Source: an endosymbiont of Lamellibrachia barhami (GTDB lineage: Bacteria; Pseudomonadota; Gammaproteobacteria; Chromatiales; Chromatiaceae). From it: DNA of 64,000 nucleotides. The notes below the pieces were generated by a model. The model was not told the origin of the DNA. It worked only from the letters and a program-made list of their open reading frames with translations, and searched no databases. The position numbers and the translations under genes were made by a program. The stretch is taken from positions 3,556,492-3,620,491 of the forward strand of contig NZ_JAAVSH020000001.1 of NCBI RefSeq assembly GCF_011947365.2, read 5' to 3'. This document shows, one piece after another, positions 9,031 to 21,490 of this stretch (its first letter is position 1; each line of letters starts with the position of its first letter).

Positions 9031-9870
9031 TTGGCCGTCTACGCCATTGGCGACATACAGGGTTGTTACGATGAACTGCAGCGCCTGCTGGAGTTCATCG
9101 AATTCGATCCATCCAAGGACAAACTCTGGCTGGCGGGAGACATCGTCAATCGCGGCCCAAAATCCCTGGAGGTGATGCGGTTCGTCAAATCCCTCGGCAA
9201 ACGGGCCATCACTGTGCTGGGCAACCACGACCTGCACCTGCTGGCACTCTCCCAGGGTAATCGGCGTCACTCCAAACACGGTACCCTCGACAAGGTCCTG
9301 CAGGCTCCCGACCGCGATGAACTGCTTCACTGGCTGCGACACCGGCCGGTGATGCACCATAGCCGCAAGCAGGACTTCAGCATGGTTCACGCCGGACTGC
9401 CACCACAGTGGGACATCCCTACGGCCCTGGCCCTGGCCGGGGAGTTGGAAGCGGTAATACGTGGCCCGAATTTCCACAAGTTCTGTCGCCAGATGTACGG
9501 CAATGAACCCGACCTCTGGTCCACTAACCTGACCGGCATGGCGCGGCTCCGTTTCATCACCAACTGCTTCACCCGTCTGCGCTTCTGCACCCCCGGCGGC
9601 AGGCTCGCCCTGCAGGAGAAGGGCTCTCCCAACTCCCAGCATGGCAAGCTTTTGCCCTGGTATGAGATGCCGAAACGGGCAAGCCGAAACGACCGCATCC
9701 TTTTTGGCCACTGGTCGACGCTGGGCTACCATGTGGCACACCAGATCTGGTCTCTGGACACCGGTTGCCTCTGGGGCGGCGCACTGACCGCACTGCGTCT
9801 ACGCAAAAAGAAAAAGCCCAAACCCATCCACCTGCCATGCTCAGGCGCCCTAAGACCCGGCAAGGGTTGA
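9031..9870 (+). CDS. apaH: Symmetrical bis(5'-nucleosyl)-tetraphosphatase ApaH
   Basis: A 279-residue metallophosphatase that splits Ap4A symmetrically into two ADP and, in enterobacteria, removes Np4 RNA caps. The start is TTG (9031) with GGAGG 7 bases upstream; it begins AVYAIGDIQGCYDEL, so the first phosphoesterase motif (GDxxG) is intact. The following motifs GDIVNRGPKS and GNHDLHLL are also present, plus the later HAGLPPQW and FGHWSTLG. Length and motifs match E. coli ApaH (280). Confidence 0.96.
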   Translation: MAVYAIGDIQGCYDELQRLLEFIEFDPSKDKLWLAGDIVNRGPKSLEVMRFVKSLGKRAITVLGNHDLHLLALSQGNRRHSKHGTLDKVLQAPDRDELLHWLRHRPVMHHSRKQDFSMVHAGLPPQWDIPTALALAGELEAVIRGPNFHKFCRQMYGNEPDLWSTNLTGMARLRFITNCFTRLRFCTPGGRLALQEKGSPNSQHGKLLPWYEMPKRASRNDRILFGHWSTLGYHVAHQIWSLDTGCLWGGALTALRLRKKKKPKPIHLPCSGALRPGKG

Positions 9871-9930
9871 GCACTACCGCAAACGTTGCCTGTCATGACA
9901 CCTGTTTGAAGCACCTCGGGAGAAACCACC

Positions 9931-10683
9931 ATGAAAGCCCACGAAATCGACTACAAAATCATCGGCCACGACATGCAGCTGGTGGAGATTGAACTCGACC
10001 CAGAAGAGACAGTCATTGCAGAGGCCGGCGCCATGACCTACATGGAACAGCAGATCAGCTTCGAGACCAAGATGGGTGATGGCTCCAATCCGGACCAGGG
10101 CATCTTCGGCAAGATGTTCAGTGCGGGCAAGCGCATGATCACCGGCGAATCCGTCTTTATCACCCACTTCACCAACAGCGGCAGCTCGGGTAAACAGTGT
10201 GTCGCTTTTGCAGCGCCCTACCCGGGCACCGTCATGCCTCTCGACCTGTCCCAACTCGGGGGACGCATTATCTGTCAGAAAGATGCCTTCCTCTGTGCCG
10301 CATTGGGCACAAAACTTGGGATCGCCTTCAACAAGAAACTGGGCACCGGACTGTTTGGCGGCGAAGGCTTCATCCTGCAGAAGCTGGAAGGGGACGGCCT
10401 CGCCTTCATCCAGGCCGGCGGCACGGTTGTGGAAAAACGGCTAAACGGCGAGACCCTGCGCATCGACACCGGCTGCCTGGTGGGCTTCACCGACGGCATC
10501 GACTACAGCATTGAGATGTCCGGCGGACTCAAGTCGATGGTCTTTGGCGGGGAAGGGATCTTTCTCGCCACCCTCACCGGTACCGGCACCGTCTGGATCC
10601 AGAGCCTGCCTTTCTCCCGTATGGCAGACCGGATCCTGAAACACGCCCCACAAGGTGGTGGCAAGGAGCAGGGAGAGGATTAG
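9931..10683 (+). CDS. AIM24 / TIGR00266 family protein
   Basis: A 250-residue protein of the AIM24 family (TIGR00266). It has the start [35 protein letters not shown], a glycine-rich middle ([21 protein letters not shown]) and the end [17 protein letters not shown]. These proteins form beta-prism-like folds; their bacterial function is unknown. No signal peptide or membrane helix is seen. A Shine-Dalgarno-like GGGAGAAACC precedes the ATG. It is 60 bases downstream of apaH and may be read from that transcript. Confidence 0.88.
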   Translation: MKAHEIDYKIIGHDMQLVEIELDPEETVIAEAGAMTYMEQQISFETKMGDGSNPDQGIFGKMFSAGKRMITGESVFITHFTNSGSSGKQCVAFAAPYPGTVMPLDLSQLGGRIICQKDAFLCAALGTKLGIAFNKKLGTGLFGGEGFILQKLEGDGLAFIQAGGTVVEKRLNGETLRIDTGCLVGFTDGIDYSIEMSGGLKSMVFGGEGIFLATLTGTGTVWIQSLPFSRMADRILKHAPQGGGKEQGED

Positions 10684-10783
10684 CGTCCACTTATCCGGCA
10701 ACCCAATTTCACGCCGGGAATCTCATGGGGGATCCGGATCCCCCCAAGAGAGCGTCAGATCACTTCAGGCCTTTTCATGGTTT

Positions 10784-10832
10784 TTGATGCCAATCAAGTA
10801 AAACCACACGAATTATAAGTATAATGGAGTCG
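10784..10832 (+). promoter_or_regulatory. FNR/Anr/Dnr-type class II promoter
   Basis: A perfect FNR-family palindrome, TTGAT-N4-ATCAA, lies at 10784-10797. A consensus -10 box TATAAT follows at 10820-10825. With transcription starting near 10832, the palindrome is centred at about -41.5, the classical position for an FNR/Anr/Dnr-activated promoter. No good -35 box is present, as expected for an activator-dependent promoter. The leader to the ATG at 10917 is about 85 bases. Confidence 0.75.
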
Positions 10833-10916
10833 TTATTTGAGACCTGTTTAAGACGCATAGAGATTCACTCACTATTTCCATCTCTCAACGCACCGTCATC
10901 GGGAAGGGGTATAGTC

Positions 10917-12389
10917 ATGAGCATGAGACCGATACGATCCATGGCGATCGTCATCACCGCCTTGATCGGCAGCCTGTGTTTTTCGGGCCAGGCGTTCGCC
11001 GAGGAAACGCAGAAAAAACTATTCAGCGCAAAGATTGAACACAAGGATCAATCATGCATTGAGTGCCATGTGCAAGAGACGCCGGGCATCGTCCGGCAGC
11101 ATATGTCGAGCAAGATGGGCAATCCGAGCAACGCCGCTGACTATGTCGGCTGCAACGACTGCCACGGCGACACCCACAATGAGTCAGACGACGCCAATCT
11201 CGCCGAAATGCCGACGCCTGCAACCTGTACCGTATGTCACAAGGAGCAGGTCGAGCAATACGAGGCAGGCAAGCACAATCTGGCCTGGTATGGCATGAAG
11301 ACGCAGGCCGCCTGGCATCATCAGCCGGCATCCATCGTCAAGCAGGGTTATCGCGGCTGCTCGGGCTGCCACAAGCTCGGCACCAAGGGCCTGCTCGGCG
11401 TCAAGGAGGGCAACTCCGGGCCACTCAAGCATGATGGCGGCAAGGAGGCAAGCGAGTATCGTTACGGTAACGCCCAGTGCGATGCCTGCCATACGCGGCA
11501 CAACTTCTCCAAGGCCGAGGCGCTCAATCCACGCGCCTGCTCCAATTGCCATATGGGTTTTGACCACCCACAGTGGGAGATGTGGATCTCATCCAAACAC
11601 GGCATCGGATACCTGAGTAATCCCGATGATTCCAATCATGGCGGCTATCCGAGTTGCCAGACCTGCCACATGAACGGCGGCAACCACGAAGTCCGCACAC
11701 CCTGGGGTTTCCTGGGGCTACGTATTCCCACCAAGGAGAATGTGCTTGCCCTGATCGATGTTGCCCCCTCCCTGAAGGAGCAGTTGACCTCGTTGGCCGC
11801 AGCCTTGCCGAGCGGCAATTTCATCGATCTCGATGACGACCCGCAGTGGACCTTCGACCGTGCCCTGATTCTGCAGGCCGCTGGCGTGCTGGATGCAAAC
11901 CTGCAGCCGACCGAGCGTTTCGTCGATGCCGTCATTCAGGCAGAGATCGCACGCGGTCCTGAGGCGTTCAACGAAGAACGCACGCGCATGAAGCTGATCT
12001 GCAGCAACTGCCACAGCAACTCCTATGTCGATGACTTCTTCAAGAGCTCAGATGACGTCCTGAAAAACGTCGATCACGTCTTCGCCAAGGGCATTGCCGC
12101 AGTGCAGGGTCTATACAAGGACGGCATACTGACGAAACCCGAAGGCTGGGAATATGGTCCTGATCTGTTGATGTACTATGACACCAAGACGGCCATTGAA
12201 CAGGAGCTGTTCATGATCGTGCTCGAGTACAAGCAGCGTGCATTCCAGGGGGCCTACCATGCCAGTAACGACTACATGCACTGGTATGGCTGGGCACCGT
12301 TGAACCGTGCGGTCAACGAGATCCTCGAGGAAGCTGAAAGACTGCGCTTCGAACATGAAGTGAAGCAGAAGCTAAAAATAAAGGGATGA
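10917..12389 (+). CDS. Octaheme cytochrome c of the hydroxylamine oxidoreductase family
   Basis: A 490-residue exported multiheme protein. A signal peptide (about 1-28, ending SGQAFA-EE) is followed by exactly eight CxxCH heme sites, at cysteines 47, 79, 104, 148, 188, 208, 247 and 362. This number, the gap before the eighth heme and the C-terminal YHASNDYMHWYGWAPL block fit the HAO-like octaheme family. The ATG at 10917 has GGAAGGGG upstream and begins the signal peptide, so it is chosen over 10824. HAO forms P460 heme through a cross-linking tyrosine; Tyr453 in NDYMHW is a candidate, but only an alignment would tell. No haoB, cytochrome c554 or cM552 gene is next to it, and the promoter is FNR-like. 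A role in nitrite, NO or hydroxylamine reduction/detoxification under low oxygen is therefore more likely than ammonia oxidation (inference). Confidence 0.88.
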   Translation: MSMRPIRSMAIVITALIGSLCFSGQAFAEETQKKLFSAKIEHKDQSCIECHVQETPGIVRQHMSSKMGNPSNAADYVGCNDCHGDTHNESDDANLAEMPTPATCTVCHKEQVEQYEAGKHNLAWYGMKTQAAWHHQPASIVKQGYRGCSGCHKLGTKGLLGVKEGNSGPLKHDGGKEASEYRYGNAQCDACHTRHNFSKAEALNPRACSNCHMGFDHPQWEMWISSKHGIGYLSNPDDSNHGGYPSCQTCHMNGGNHEVRTPWGFLGLRIPTKENVLALIDVAPSLKEQLTSLAAALPSGNFIDLDDDPQWTFDRALILQAAGVLDANLQPTERFVDAVIQAEIARGPEAFNEERTRMKLICSNCHSNSYVDDFFKSSDDVLKNVDHVFAKGIAAVQGLYKDGILTKPEGWEYGPDLLMYYDTKTAIEQELFMIVLEYKQRAFQGAYHASNDYMHWYGWAPLNRAVNEILEEAERLRFEHEVKQKLKIKG

Positions 12390-12411
12390 TTCTCAGCGAG
12401 TGAATCATTCG

Positions 12412-12445
12412 GCGGGTGCAGCTCACGCTGCACCCGCATTTTTTT
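12412..12445 (+). terminator. Rho-independent terminator after the octaheme cytochrome
   Basis: Stem GCGGGTGCAG / CTGCACCCGC with a short loop, followed by a run of seven T. It ends the cytochrome transcript 23 bases after the stop codon. Confidence 0.9.
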
Positions 12446-12521
12446 GCCATGGGACTGGTAGTCTTTCCATGCAGCAGGCTATTCTTCCAGTCCTTTTCAC
12501 TCATCGGTGGGAGTTATCTCG

Positions 12522-13568
12522 ATGCAAAGTAGCCTCTCTTGTCCCAGCTTTCAGGCACTCATCCTTACCACATTGTTGGCCATCACCGGCTTTTCTGCAG
12601 CAAATGCCGCAGACGAAGGGCTTTTCGCCGAAATCCACACAGGCAAGGGCGTTATCACCGCACGACTCCATTATAAGTTGGCGCCTTTGACGGTGATGAA
12701 TTTCATCGGGCTGGCCGAAGGTACGACAGAATGGACGGATCCCGGGACAGGAGAAAAAAGGCAGCAGCCTCTCTACCGCGAACTCACCTTTCATTCGGTC
12801 AAGGAGTTCATGATCCAGACCGGTGATCCAAGCGGGTCAGGCAGGGGGGGGCCAGGATATATTTTCGATGATGAGCTTCACCCACAACTCACACACGACA
12901 AGCCCGGTATTCTGTCGATGGCCAATCGCGGCCCCAACACCAACGGCAGTCAGTTTTATATCACCAAGGTTCCGGCGCGCTGGCTAGACCGCCACAGCGT
13001 GTTCGGTGAAGTGGTCTCGGGTCTCGATATTACCAACAACATAGTCCAAGGCGATCTGCTCAGGAAAATCAAAATAGTACGTAAAGGCGAGGCAGCCCAG
13101 GCATTCAATGCCAAACGCGCCCACAGGTTAGCCGAGCAAAACCTGGTCGCGCTAAAAGAAGCGGCAAGAAAAACCATTCCTGACGCCACCTCCCCGCTGG
13201 ATTCATCTAAGGCGCCGGGCAATGATCAGCCCGCAGTCTCTCCCGGAAATTTTGAATTTCTCGTTATCGGTCACACTGGAATCAAGGATTTTTCCCGGCT
13301 CAACCGGGTCTTCTATTACGACCATGACGGAGCAATTGAAGTGGCCCGCAAGCTTGTGCGTCTGGCCCGTGCCGATGGCGTCGATTTCACCACGCTGATC
13401 GAGAAATACACAGACATGCCCGATAACCGGTTTCGGAGGGGGGTCAAGGATACGTTGTATCTTCCCGCTGGCTTGAAGAAGATATTCCATCTTAAACCGG
13501 GTCAGATCAGCGATCCTGTCGATCTTTCCACTGGTGTTTATGTTTTCCGGCGCCTGCCGCATAGTTAG
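12522..13568 (+). CDS. Exported cyclophilin-parvulin fusion (PPIase-like)
   Basis: A 348-residue protein with a signal peptide (1-29, ANA-ADE). The ATG at 12522 has GGGAG upstream and is preferred over the GTG at 12507. Residues 34-188 are a cyclophilin domain (KGVITARLHYKLAPLTVMNF, GPNTNGSQFYIT, HSVFGEVV). The usual catalytic FHR motif reads Phe90-His91-Ser92 here, so the key arginine is replaced. Residues 245-345 resemble a parvulin domain: a GHTG strand, then ARKLVRLARADGVDFTTLIEKY, then IFHLKPGQISDPVDLSTGVY. One protein thus joins two unrelated prolyl-isomerase folds. It is probably a periplasmic folding helper, perhaps for the cytochrome encoded before it (inference). Confidence 0.85.
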   Translation: MQSSLSCPSFQALILTTLLAITGFSAANAADEGLFAEIHTGKGVITARLHYKLAPLTVMNFIGLAEGTTEWTDPGTGEKRQQPLYRELTFHSVKEFMIQTGDPSGSGRGGPGYIFDDELHPQLTHDKPGILSMANRGPNTNGSQFYITKVPARWLDRHSVFGEVVSGLDITNNIVQGDLLRKIKIVRKGEAAQAFNAKRAHRLAEQNLVALKEAARKTIPDATSPLDSSKAPGNDQPAVSPGNFEFLVIGHTGIKDFSRLNRVFYYDHDGAIEVARKLVRLARADGVDFTTLIEKYTDMPDNRFRRGVKDTLYLPAGLKKIFHLKPGQISDPVDLSTGVYVFRRLPHS

Positions 13569-13735
13569 TGCTCACCTGGCGACACCGTTTCAACCACGAA
13601 GCGCCCTTGAGGTTTTAAGGAATCTGCTAAGATTACACAGGTACAGGAATTGCGATAATGCCCCTAAAGGGTCTAACACTGTTGTCGATATAGTCAATAG
13701 GCGACACAGAGCAATAAAAGGCAACGTTAGTCCAG

Positions 13736-14913
13736 ATGAAATCAGATGGCATGAGTTCCGGCAACAACGCAATCCGACACCTTCCATTGAATACGGCGTC
13801 ACTCAAGGCCCTGCTGCAAACGTGGCGCACCGAATATCCGCATGCAGGCGTACTCGCCCTATTGCCGGAGAGCGAAAAAGATAATCTGCACATACTCCAG
13901 AGCTGTTGCGGTGACCAGGGCATCCCCCTCGCAGGCGCTATTTTTCCTGCCCTGCTGATCGGTAACGATTTTCACCAGGAGGGCGTATTACTGTTTCGCT
14001 TCGATGAGTGGGTGCCCAGTTTTCTGATCCCTGAGATCAATGACGGCCAATCCCTGCCAGAGGAAAAAATCTCCCAAGCGCTCATTCCGACAATCGAGGC
14101 TATAGATCCCGACGCAGCCAAGCCGTCGCTCTATATGATTTTCGATGGTTTACTGCCGAATATTGCCAGCATTCTCGAAGGTCTCTACCTGCAGCTATCG
14201 GATCGGGTGAGTTATGCCGGCGTCAACGCAGGGAGCGAGACTTTTCAACCCATGCCCTGTCTGTTCGACGGTGACCGCATTGTCGGTAACGGCGTCCTGT
14301 GCCTGCTTATACCGACTCACAATGTAACCGTGCTCGAACACGGTTACACGGCCCCCAAACATGCCATGAGCGCAACCTCCACCAATGGAAACCAGATTCT
14401 CAGCATCGACTGGCGTCCGGCATTCGAAGTCTATCAGGAGATCATCAAACGGGAGTATGGGATTGCCCTGACCCAAGAGAACTTCTATCACCATGCGGTG
14501 CATTTTCCATTCGGCATCCCCCGAGCCAACGAGGATCTGGTAGTACGGATTCCGGTGGCCCTGAGTGAAGACGGCTCCCTGTTCTGCGTCGGAGAAGTGC
14601 CGGAGAACGCCATGCTGGTTCTGTTGCGGGCGCCGGAAGCCGGAGAAGGAGACTGCATCAACCATCTTGCTGCCGACCTGCAGTCAAGCAACGGTTCGTT
14701 ACGGGGCCGCAGTATACTGACCTTCTATTGTGCCGGACGCCGCATGCACCTGGGCGAAAACTCGCGCCAGGAACTCACGGATCTCCTGAAGGAGACAGGT
14801 GCAGCACATCTTGCGGGCGCGCTTTCCCTGGGCGAAATCGGCGGCACCGGAGAGTGGGACTATCCGATGTTCCATAACGCCACCCTGGTCTGCACCCCCT
14901 GGGGAACCAATTG

Positions 14914-14914
<1 letters not shown>
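13736..14914 (+). CDS. FIST-domain sensor protein
   Basis: A 392-residue protein of the FIST N / FIST C family, predicted ligand-sensing modules found with signal-transduction domains. The N-terminal part has the typical LKALLQTWRTEYPHAGVLALLPE opening, and the C-terminal half ends ALSLGEIGGTGEWDYPMFHNATLV. No signal peptide or membrane helix is seen. The stop overlaps the start of the hybrid histidine kinase by one base (TGATG), so the two are almost certainly one signalling unit. This FIST protein lacks its own output domain. ATG 13736 is used; 13751 is an alternative. Confidence 0.85.
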
Positions 14915-17361
<2,447 letters not shown>

Positions 17362-17452
17362 GCGCCTGAGTCCGGTGGGAATGGTAATTTAAGGTGCACA
17401 CCCAGCAATCTTTTGAGAATGGTCCGGCAGCATCTTGATGCGCAGGCCCTCA

Positions 17453-17956
17453 CTAATTTTCACGTTCGAGGGTAACAAAACTATAGGCGAAGCAATTTTT
17501 TTCGTCAGCGGAAAAATCCTCCCGCCCGACCTCCCGCCAGACCGACAGATCAAATTCGGGAAACCAGGCGTCACCCTCCACCTCCGTATGCACCAAGGTG
17601 AGATAGAGCCTGTCCGCCCGCGGCAACATCTGAGCATAAAAGGCGCCGCCGCCGACAATCATGATCTCCTGCGCATCCCCCGCAGCAGCGACGGCCTCAT
17701 CGATGGAGTGAACCACCAGGGCGCCCTCCGCCCGATAGTCCCGATTGCCGGTGACCACGATATGCTGCCGCTTCGGCAACAGTCCCGGCAGGGACTCCCA
17801 GGTCTTGCGCCCCATTACAATGGGCTTGCCCAGTGTGAGCCGTTTGAAGTGCTGTAGATCTGCGGACAGATGCCAGGGCAGCTGGTTATTGCGCCCGATC
17901 ACCCGATTCTCCGCCATCGCCCAGATCAGGGAGATTGTGGGCCTATCTCCACTCAT
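17453..17956 (-). CDS. folA: Dihydrofolate reductase
   Basis: A 167-residue NADPH-dependent enzyme regenerating tetrahydrofolate, needed because thymidylate synthase next door oxidises the cofactor. Motifs: [40 protein letters not shown] and [13 protein letters not shown]. The ATG at 17956 overlaps the thyA stop (ATGA), so synthesis of the two enzymes is coupled. An in-frame upstream start at 18022 would lie within thyA and is rejected. Confidence 0.96.
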   Translation of the reverse strand: MSGDRPTISLIWAMAENRVIGRNNQLPWHLSADLQHFKRLTLGKPIVMGRKTWESLPGLLPKRQHIVVTGNRDYRAEGALVVHSIDEAVAAAGDAQEIMIVGGGAFYAQMLPRADRLYLTLVHTEVEGDAWFPEFDLSVWREVGREDFSADEKNCFAYSFVTLEREN

Positions 17957-18747
17957 ACGGCAACCTGCGCCTTGATGTGCGGGTGCGGATCGTAATCGAC
18001 CAGCTCGAAGTCTTCGAAGCAAAACCCGAAGATATCCTTCACCTCCGGGTTGATGCGCATACGGGGCAGATTGCGCGGCTCGCGGCTCAACTGCAGATCT
18101 GTCTGTTCAAGGTGGTTGGAGTAGAGATGGGCGTCACCGAAGGTATGCACAAAATCCCCCGGTTGCAGCCCCGTCACCTGGGCCATCATCATGGTCAGCA
18201 GGGCGTAGGAGGCGATATTGAACGGTACGCCGAGAAATATGTCCGCGCTGCGCTGGTAGAGCTGGCAGGAGAGCCTGCCCTCCGCCACATAGAACTGGAA
18301 CAGACAGTGGCAGGGGGGCAGCGCCATCTCATCCACGTCCGCTGGATTCCAGGCGGTCACCATGAGGCGGCGGGAGTCCGGATTGCTGCGAATCTGCTCC
18401 ACCAGTTGGCTGATCTGATCGATACTGCGCCCACCGGATGCCGGCCATGAGCGCCACTGATAGCCATAAACAGGACCCAGGTCGCCATTCCCGTCCGCCC
18501 ACTCATCCCAGATACGCACCCCATTCTCTTTCAGATAGCGAATATTGGTGTCGCCCTGCAAAAACCAGAGCAGTTCATGAATGATGGAGCGCAGATGCAG
18601 TTTTTTTGTCGTCACTGCGGGAAAACCCACTGACAGATCGAAGCGCATCTGGTAACCGAAGACACTCTGCGTCCCGGTGCCGGTTCGATCCCCTTTGACC
18701 GTGCCGGTATCCCGCACATGCCGCATCAGGTCAAGATACTGTTTCAT
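17953..18747 (-). CDS. thyA: Thymidylate synthase ThyA
   Basis: 264 residues, the same length as E. coli ThyA. It methylates dUMP to dTMP with methylene-tetrahydrofolate. The catalytic Cys146 lies in [27 protein letters not shown] near the N-terminus and the substrate-binding [10 protein letters not shown] and HLYSNHLEQ blocks are intact. It overlaps lgt by 17 bases and folA by 4, forming lgt-thyA-folA as in many gammaproteobacteria. Confidence 0.98.
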   Translation of the reverse strand: MKQYLDLMRHVRDTGTVKGDRTGTGTQSVFGYQMRFDLSVGFPAVTTKKLHLRSIIHELLWFLQGDTNIRYLKENGVRIWDEWADGNGDLGPVYGYQWRSWPASGGRSIDQISQLVEQIRSNPDSRRLMVTAWNPADVDEMALPPCHCLFQFYVAEGRLSCQLYQRSADIFLGVPFNIASYALLTMMMAQVTGLQPGDFVHTFGDAHLYSNHLEQTDLQLSREPRNLPRMRINPEVKDIFGFCFEDFELVDYDPHPHIKAQVAV

Positions 18748-19576
18748 GGCGCTCCTTAGTATAAGCCAGGATCAGCAGCAGAATACCGAACAGGATCATC
18801 GGCAGGCTCAACAACTGGCCCATTGTCACCCAGTCAAATGCCAGGTAGCCGAGATGGACATCCGGCATACGCACGAACTCCACCCCAAAGCGGAAGGCCC
18901 CGTAACAGAGAAGGAAGAGTCCTGAAACCGCCATACGCGGTCTACCTCGGGCGGAAAAAAGCCATAACACCAGAAATAGCACCACCCCTTCCAGCAGCAC
19001 CTCATAGAGTTGATTCGGATGCACCGGCAGCGAGTGGATGCCATCAACTGCAACCCCGACCCGACTGCAGAGATCACCCGCCTCTACGCAGGGCACCTGC
19101 ATGCCCCAAGGCAAGCGGGTCACTCCCCCCCAAAGCTCACCGTTGATAAAGTTGCCCAGACGTCCCGCCCCAAGACCTATCGGGATCAGCGGGGCGATAA
19201 AGTCCGTGGCCTCAAAAAAGGTTCGCCCATACTTGCGACCAAAGAGCCACATGGCAATCAACACCCCTATCAGACCGCCATGAAAAGACATTCCCCCTTC
19301 CCAAACTTTTAACAGGGTCACAGGATCTTCAATAAAACGGGGGAAACCATAGAAAAGTGTGTACCCGAGCCGACCGCCCAGCACCACTCCTACTACTATA
19401 TAGAAAACCAGGTCATCGACTTGCGTGACCGTCCAGCCGCTGCCCGTTTTTTTTGCGCGCACCCGGCCAAGCCACCAGCCACCCCAGAATCCAACCAGGT
19501 ACATCACGCCGTACCAGTGAATTTCGAGCGGCCCCAGTGCAATCAGAACAGGGTCGATCTCAGGATAAGTCAACAT
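18731..19576 (-). CDS. lgt: Prolipoprotein diacylglyceryl transferase
   Basis: A 281-residue inner-membrane enzyme that transfers diacylglyceryl from phosphatidylglycerol to the lipobox cysteine of prolipoproteins. About seven hydrophobic helices are visible. The signature [13 protein letters not shown] (about residue 135) with the essential arginine and asparagine is complete, as is the early [18 protein letters not shown]. First gene of the lgt-thyA-folA operon. Confidence 0.97.
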   Translation of the reverse strand: MLTYPEIDPVLIALGPLEIHWYGVMYLVGFWGGWWLGRVRAKKTGSGWTVTQVDDLVFYIVVGVVLGGRLGYTLFYGFPRFIEDPVTLLKVWEGGMSFHGGLIGVLIAMWLFGRKYGRTFFEATDFIAPLIPIGLGAGRLGNFINGELWGGVTRLPWGMQVPCVEAGDLCSRVGVAVDGIHSLPVHPNQLYEVLLEGVVLFLVLWLFSARGRPRMAVSGLFLLCYGAFRFGVEFVRMPDVHLGYLAFDWVTMGQLLSLPMILFGILLLILAYTKERHETVS

Positions 19577-19815
19577 TTGTGGATATAACCTCAGGAATAG
19601 AATTCATGAACTTTGCCGGAACTAATCGATTTAGCTATCGTCTACCCATAATGATGGTAAAATTATGTGACGTGGTTCGCATTTTTCAGGTTTTCTGGAA
19701 TGAGATTCACAAAAATTGTGACGGCTTTTCGCAGAGTGTCAAGATTTTGCTTCCCCGGCCGTTAAGTAAGTCAGACGATGCAGTACTCCACTTCATCTAG
19801 AGACCAGGAAGGGAT

Positions 19816-20190
19816 ATGACTTACGCACAAGCACAACACTTTGAGACTTATATACCAAGAAATATGGAAACACTAGGTTCAAGATTAAGAAGAAAGCGCC
19901 GCGAGCGCGGTTGGACCCAGGAAGAACTCGCCTTACGGGCAGGCACTAATCAAGCCGTGATCCAAAAGATTGAAAACGGCAAGAGCCTGCGGCCACGCAA
20001 GATCGACGAAATTGCTCAGGTACTGGACGTCAATCCAGCCTGGCTGATGTTTGGCGAGAAATCAGGCCCAGCCCTCGACGACGATGCCATCGAAGTCGCA
20101 AAAGCCTGGCAGCGGCTTCCTGAACCCATCCGTACACGGATCAAGCGTAACATTTTTGAGCAGGCGCTGCTCCATTCGTCCAAGAAATAG
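19816..20190 (+). CDS. XRE-family helix-turn-helix regulator
   Basis: A 124-residue protein. Residues 17-70 form a Cro/C1-type HTH (LGSRLRRKRRERGWTQEELALRAGTNQAVIQKIENG), followed by a short helical tail (PEPIRTRIKRNIFEQALL). A good AGGAAGGG site precedes the ATG at 19816. No toxin or phage gene lies alongside, so this is a stand-alone regulator. It has its own terminator. Confidence 0.85.
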   Translation: MTYAQAQHFETYIPRNMETLGSRLRRKRRERGWTQEELALRAGTNQAVIQKIENGKSLRPRKIDEIAQVLDVNPAWLMFGEKSGPALDDDAIEVAKAWQRLPEPIRTRIKRNIFEQALLHSSKK

Positions 20191-20201
20191 GGCCAGGTTA
20201 T

Positions 20202-20230
20202 CGGGGCGCTTGTGCGCCCCGGCCCGTTTT
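20202..20230 (+). terminator. Terminator after the XRE gene
   Basis: Strong hairpin GGGGCGC-TTGT-GCGCCCC at 20203-20220, extended by an outer GGGCC/GGCCC pairing, then TTTT. It separates the regulator from the convergent rlmI. Confidence 0.7.
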
Positions 20231-21426
20231 CAAAAGACCGGCAGCACTCTCAGGAAGTAGCTCTTCAGGTAGGCCGTCTCCGGAATCGCCGGATGCACAG
20301 GATGATCCATCCCCTGGTGGCCGCTTTCCAGCAACTGCAAGCTGCGTTCCAGATGACGTGCGCCCTGCTGTATCCTGCTCAACAGCTTTTCTCCTGACAT
20401 ATGATGTGAGCAGGAGGAGCTAATGAGCACACCATCCCGCTCCAACACCTGCATGCCCGCTTGATTGAGGCGCCGGTAAGCCAGCTCCCCCTCTTTCTGA
20501 TCCTTGCGACGCTTGATGAATGCGGGCGGATCGAGCAGCACCACATCGAAACGCTCCCTTGCCTGTCGCAGGGCTTTTAACACCGCAAACGCCTCCCCCT
20601 GATGGACCTGAATCCGATCCGCCACGCCATTGCGTTCAGCATTTACCCCAACCTGCTCCAGGGCAGACCCCGACAAATCGACACAATGCACTTCCCTGGC
20701 GCCATTCCTGGCCGCAGCAACTCCCCAACTTCCTGTATAGCTACAGACGTCGAGCACCCTTTTGCCGGAAATATATTTAAGCATCCGGCTGCGATTCTCC
20801 CGCTGATCGTAAAACCAGCCGGTTTTTTGCCCTTTCATCAAAGAAATCTGAAAGGCTGTGCCATTCTCCTCCAGCGTCAGCCATTCAGGCACGTCGCCAG
20901 CCGCTGTTTCGATAGTACTTTCCAGACCTTCCATTCCCCTGGTCGAGGTGTCGTTGCGGAACAGCACACCTGCCGGTCTCAGCACCTTCTCCACGGCAGC
21001 CACGATCTCACTCTTGATACGCTCCATACCCGCAGTGGTGATCTGGATCACAACCTGATCGCCGTATCGATCCACGATCAAACCGGGCAGACCATCGCTT
21101 TCACCGAAGACAAGCCGGTAGAAGGGGCTGGGATAGAGCCGCTCGCGCAGACCCAGGGCAATCTTCAAACGATGCACCAGCAGCGATTGGTTCAACGGAT
21201 GCGCAGGGTCGCGGCTGACAAGCCTTGCACAGATGAGTGAGTGGGCATTCACATACCCTGTACCAAGCCACTTCCCCCTGTGACTGAAAATCTCCACCGG
21301 CTGCCCCGGCTCGAAGCCGGTCAGGGGCGTGGCACTGATATCGACCTCATTGCTGAATACCCAGCAGTGACCGGCATGCAGACGGCGCTCACGGTCTTTC
21401 TTCAATTTCAGCGGTGCGATTTCCAT
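20230..21426 (-). CDS. rlmI: 23S rRNA m5C1962 methyltransferase RlmI
   Basis: A 398-residue protein with an N-terminal PUA domain (LKKDRERRLHAGHCWVFSNEVD) and a C-terminal Rossmann methyltransferase: motif I VLDVCSYTGSWGVAAARNGA, catalytic-loop LLDPPAFIKRRKDQKEG and ISSSCSHHMS. These features define the RlmI (YccW) group acting on 23S rRNA cytosine 1962. Length matches E. coli RlmI (396). Confidence 0.93.
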   Translation of the reverse strand: MEIAPLKLKKDRERRLHAGHCWVFSNEVDISATPLTGFEPGQPVEIFSHRGKWLGTGYVNAHSLICARLVSRDPAHPLNQSLLVHRLKIALGLRERLYPSPFYRLVFGESDGLPGLIVDRYGDQVVIQITTAGMERIKSEIVAAVEKVLRPAGVLFRNDTSTRGMEGLESTIETAAGDVPEWLTLEENGTAFQISLMKGQKTGWFYDQRENRSRMLKYISGKRVLDVCSYTGSWGVAAARNGAREVHCVDLSGSALEQVGVNAERNGVADRIQVHQGEAFAVLKALRQARERFDVVLLDPPAFIKRRKDQKEGELAYRRLNQAGMQVLERDGVLISSSCSHHMSGEKLLSRIQQGARHLERSLQLLESGHQGMDHPVHPAIPETAYLKSYFLRVLPVF

Positions 21427-21490
21427 GAAAATGTCTCTTGATTATTGGCAGCGGAAGCGGAAACCCCATGCAGTCTGTCAATTTGAGAGT

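Noticed and set aside
10727-10745. GGGGGATCCGGATCCCCC palindrome as a terminator
   Set aside because: No T run on either side; a hairpin is possible but not an intrinsic terminator.
10824-10916. Upstream start for the octaheme cytochrome
   Set aside because: It would begin within the -10 region and place 31 extra residues before a clear signal peptide.
19606-19800. 64-codon frame (MNFAGTNRF...) before the XRE gene, with AGGAA upstream
   Set aside because: No family, no membrane or signal pattern; the ribosome site is moderate and the region looks like a leader. Left as a possible but unsupported gene.
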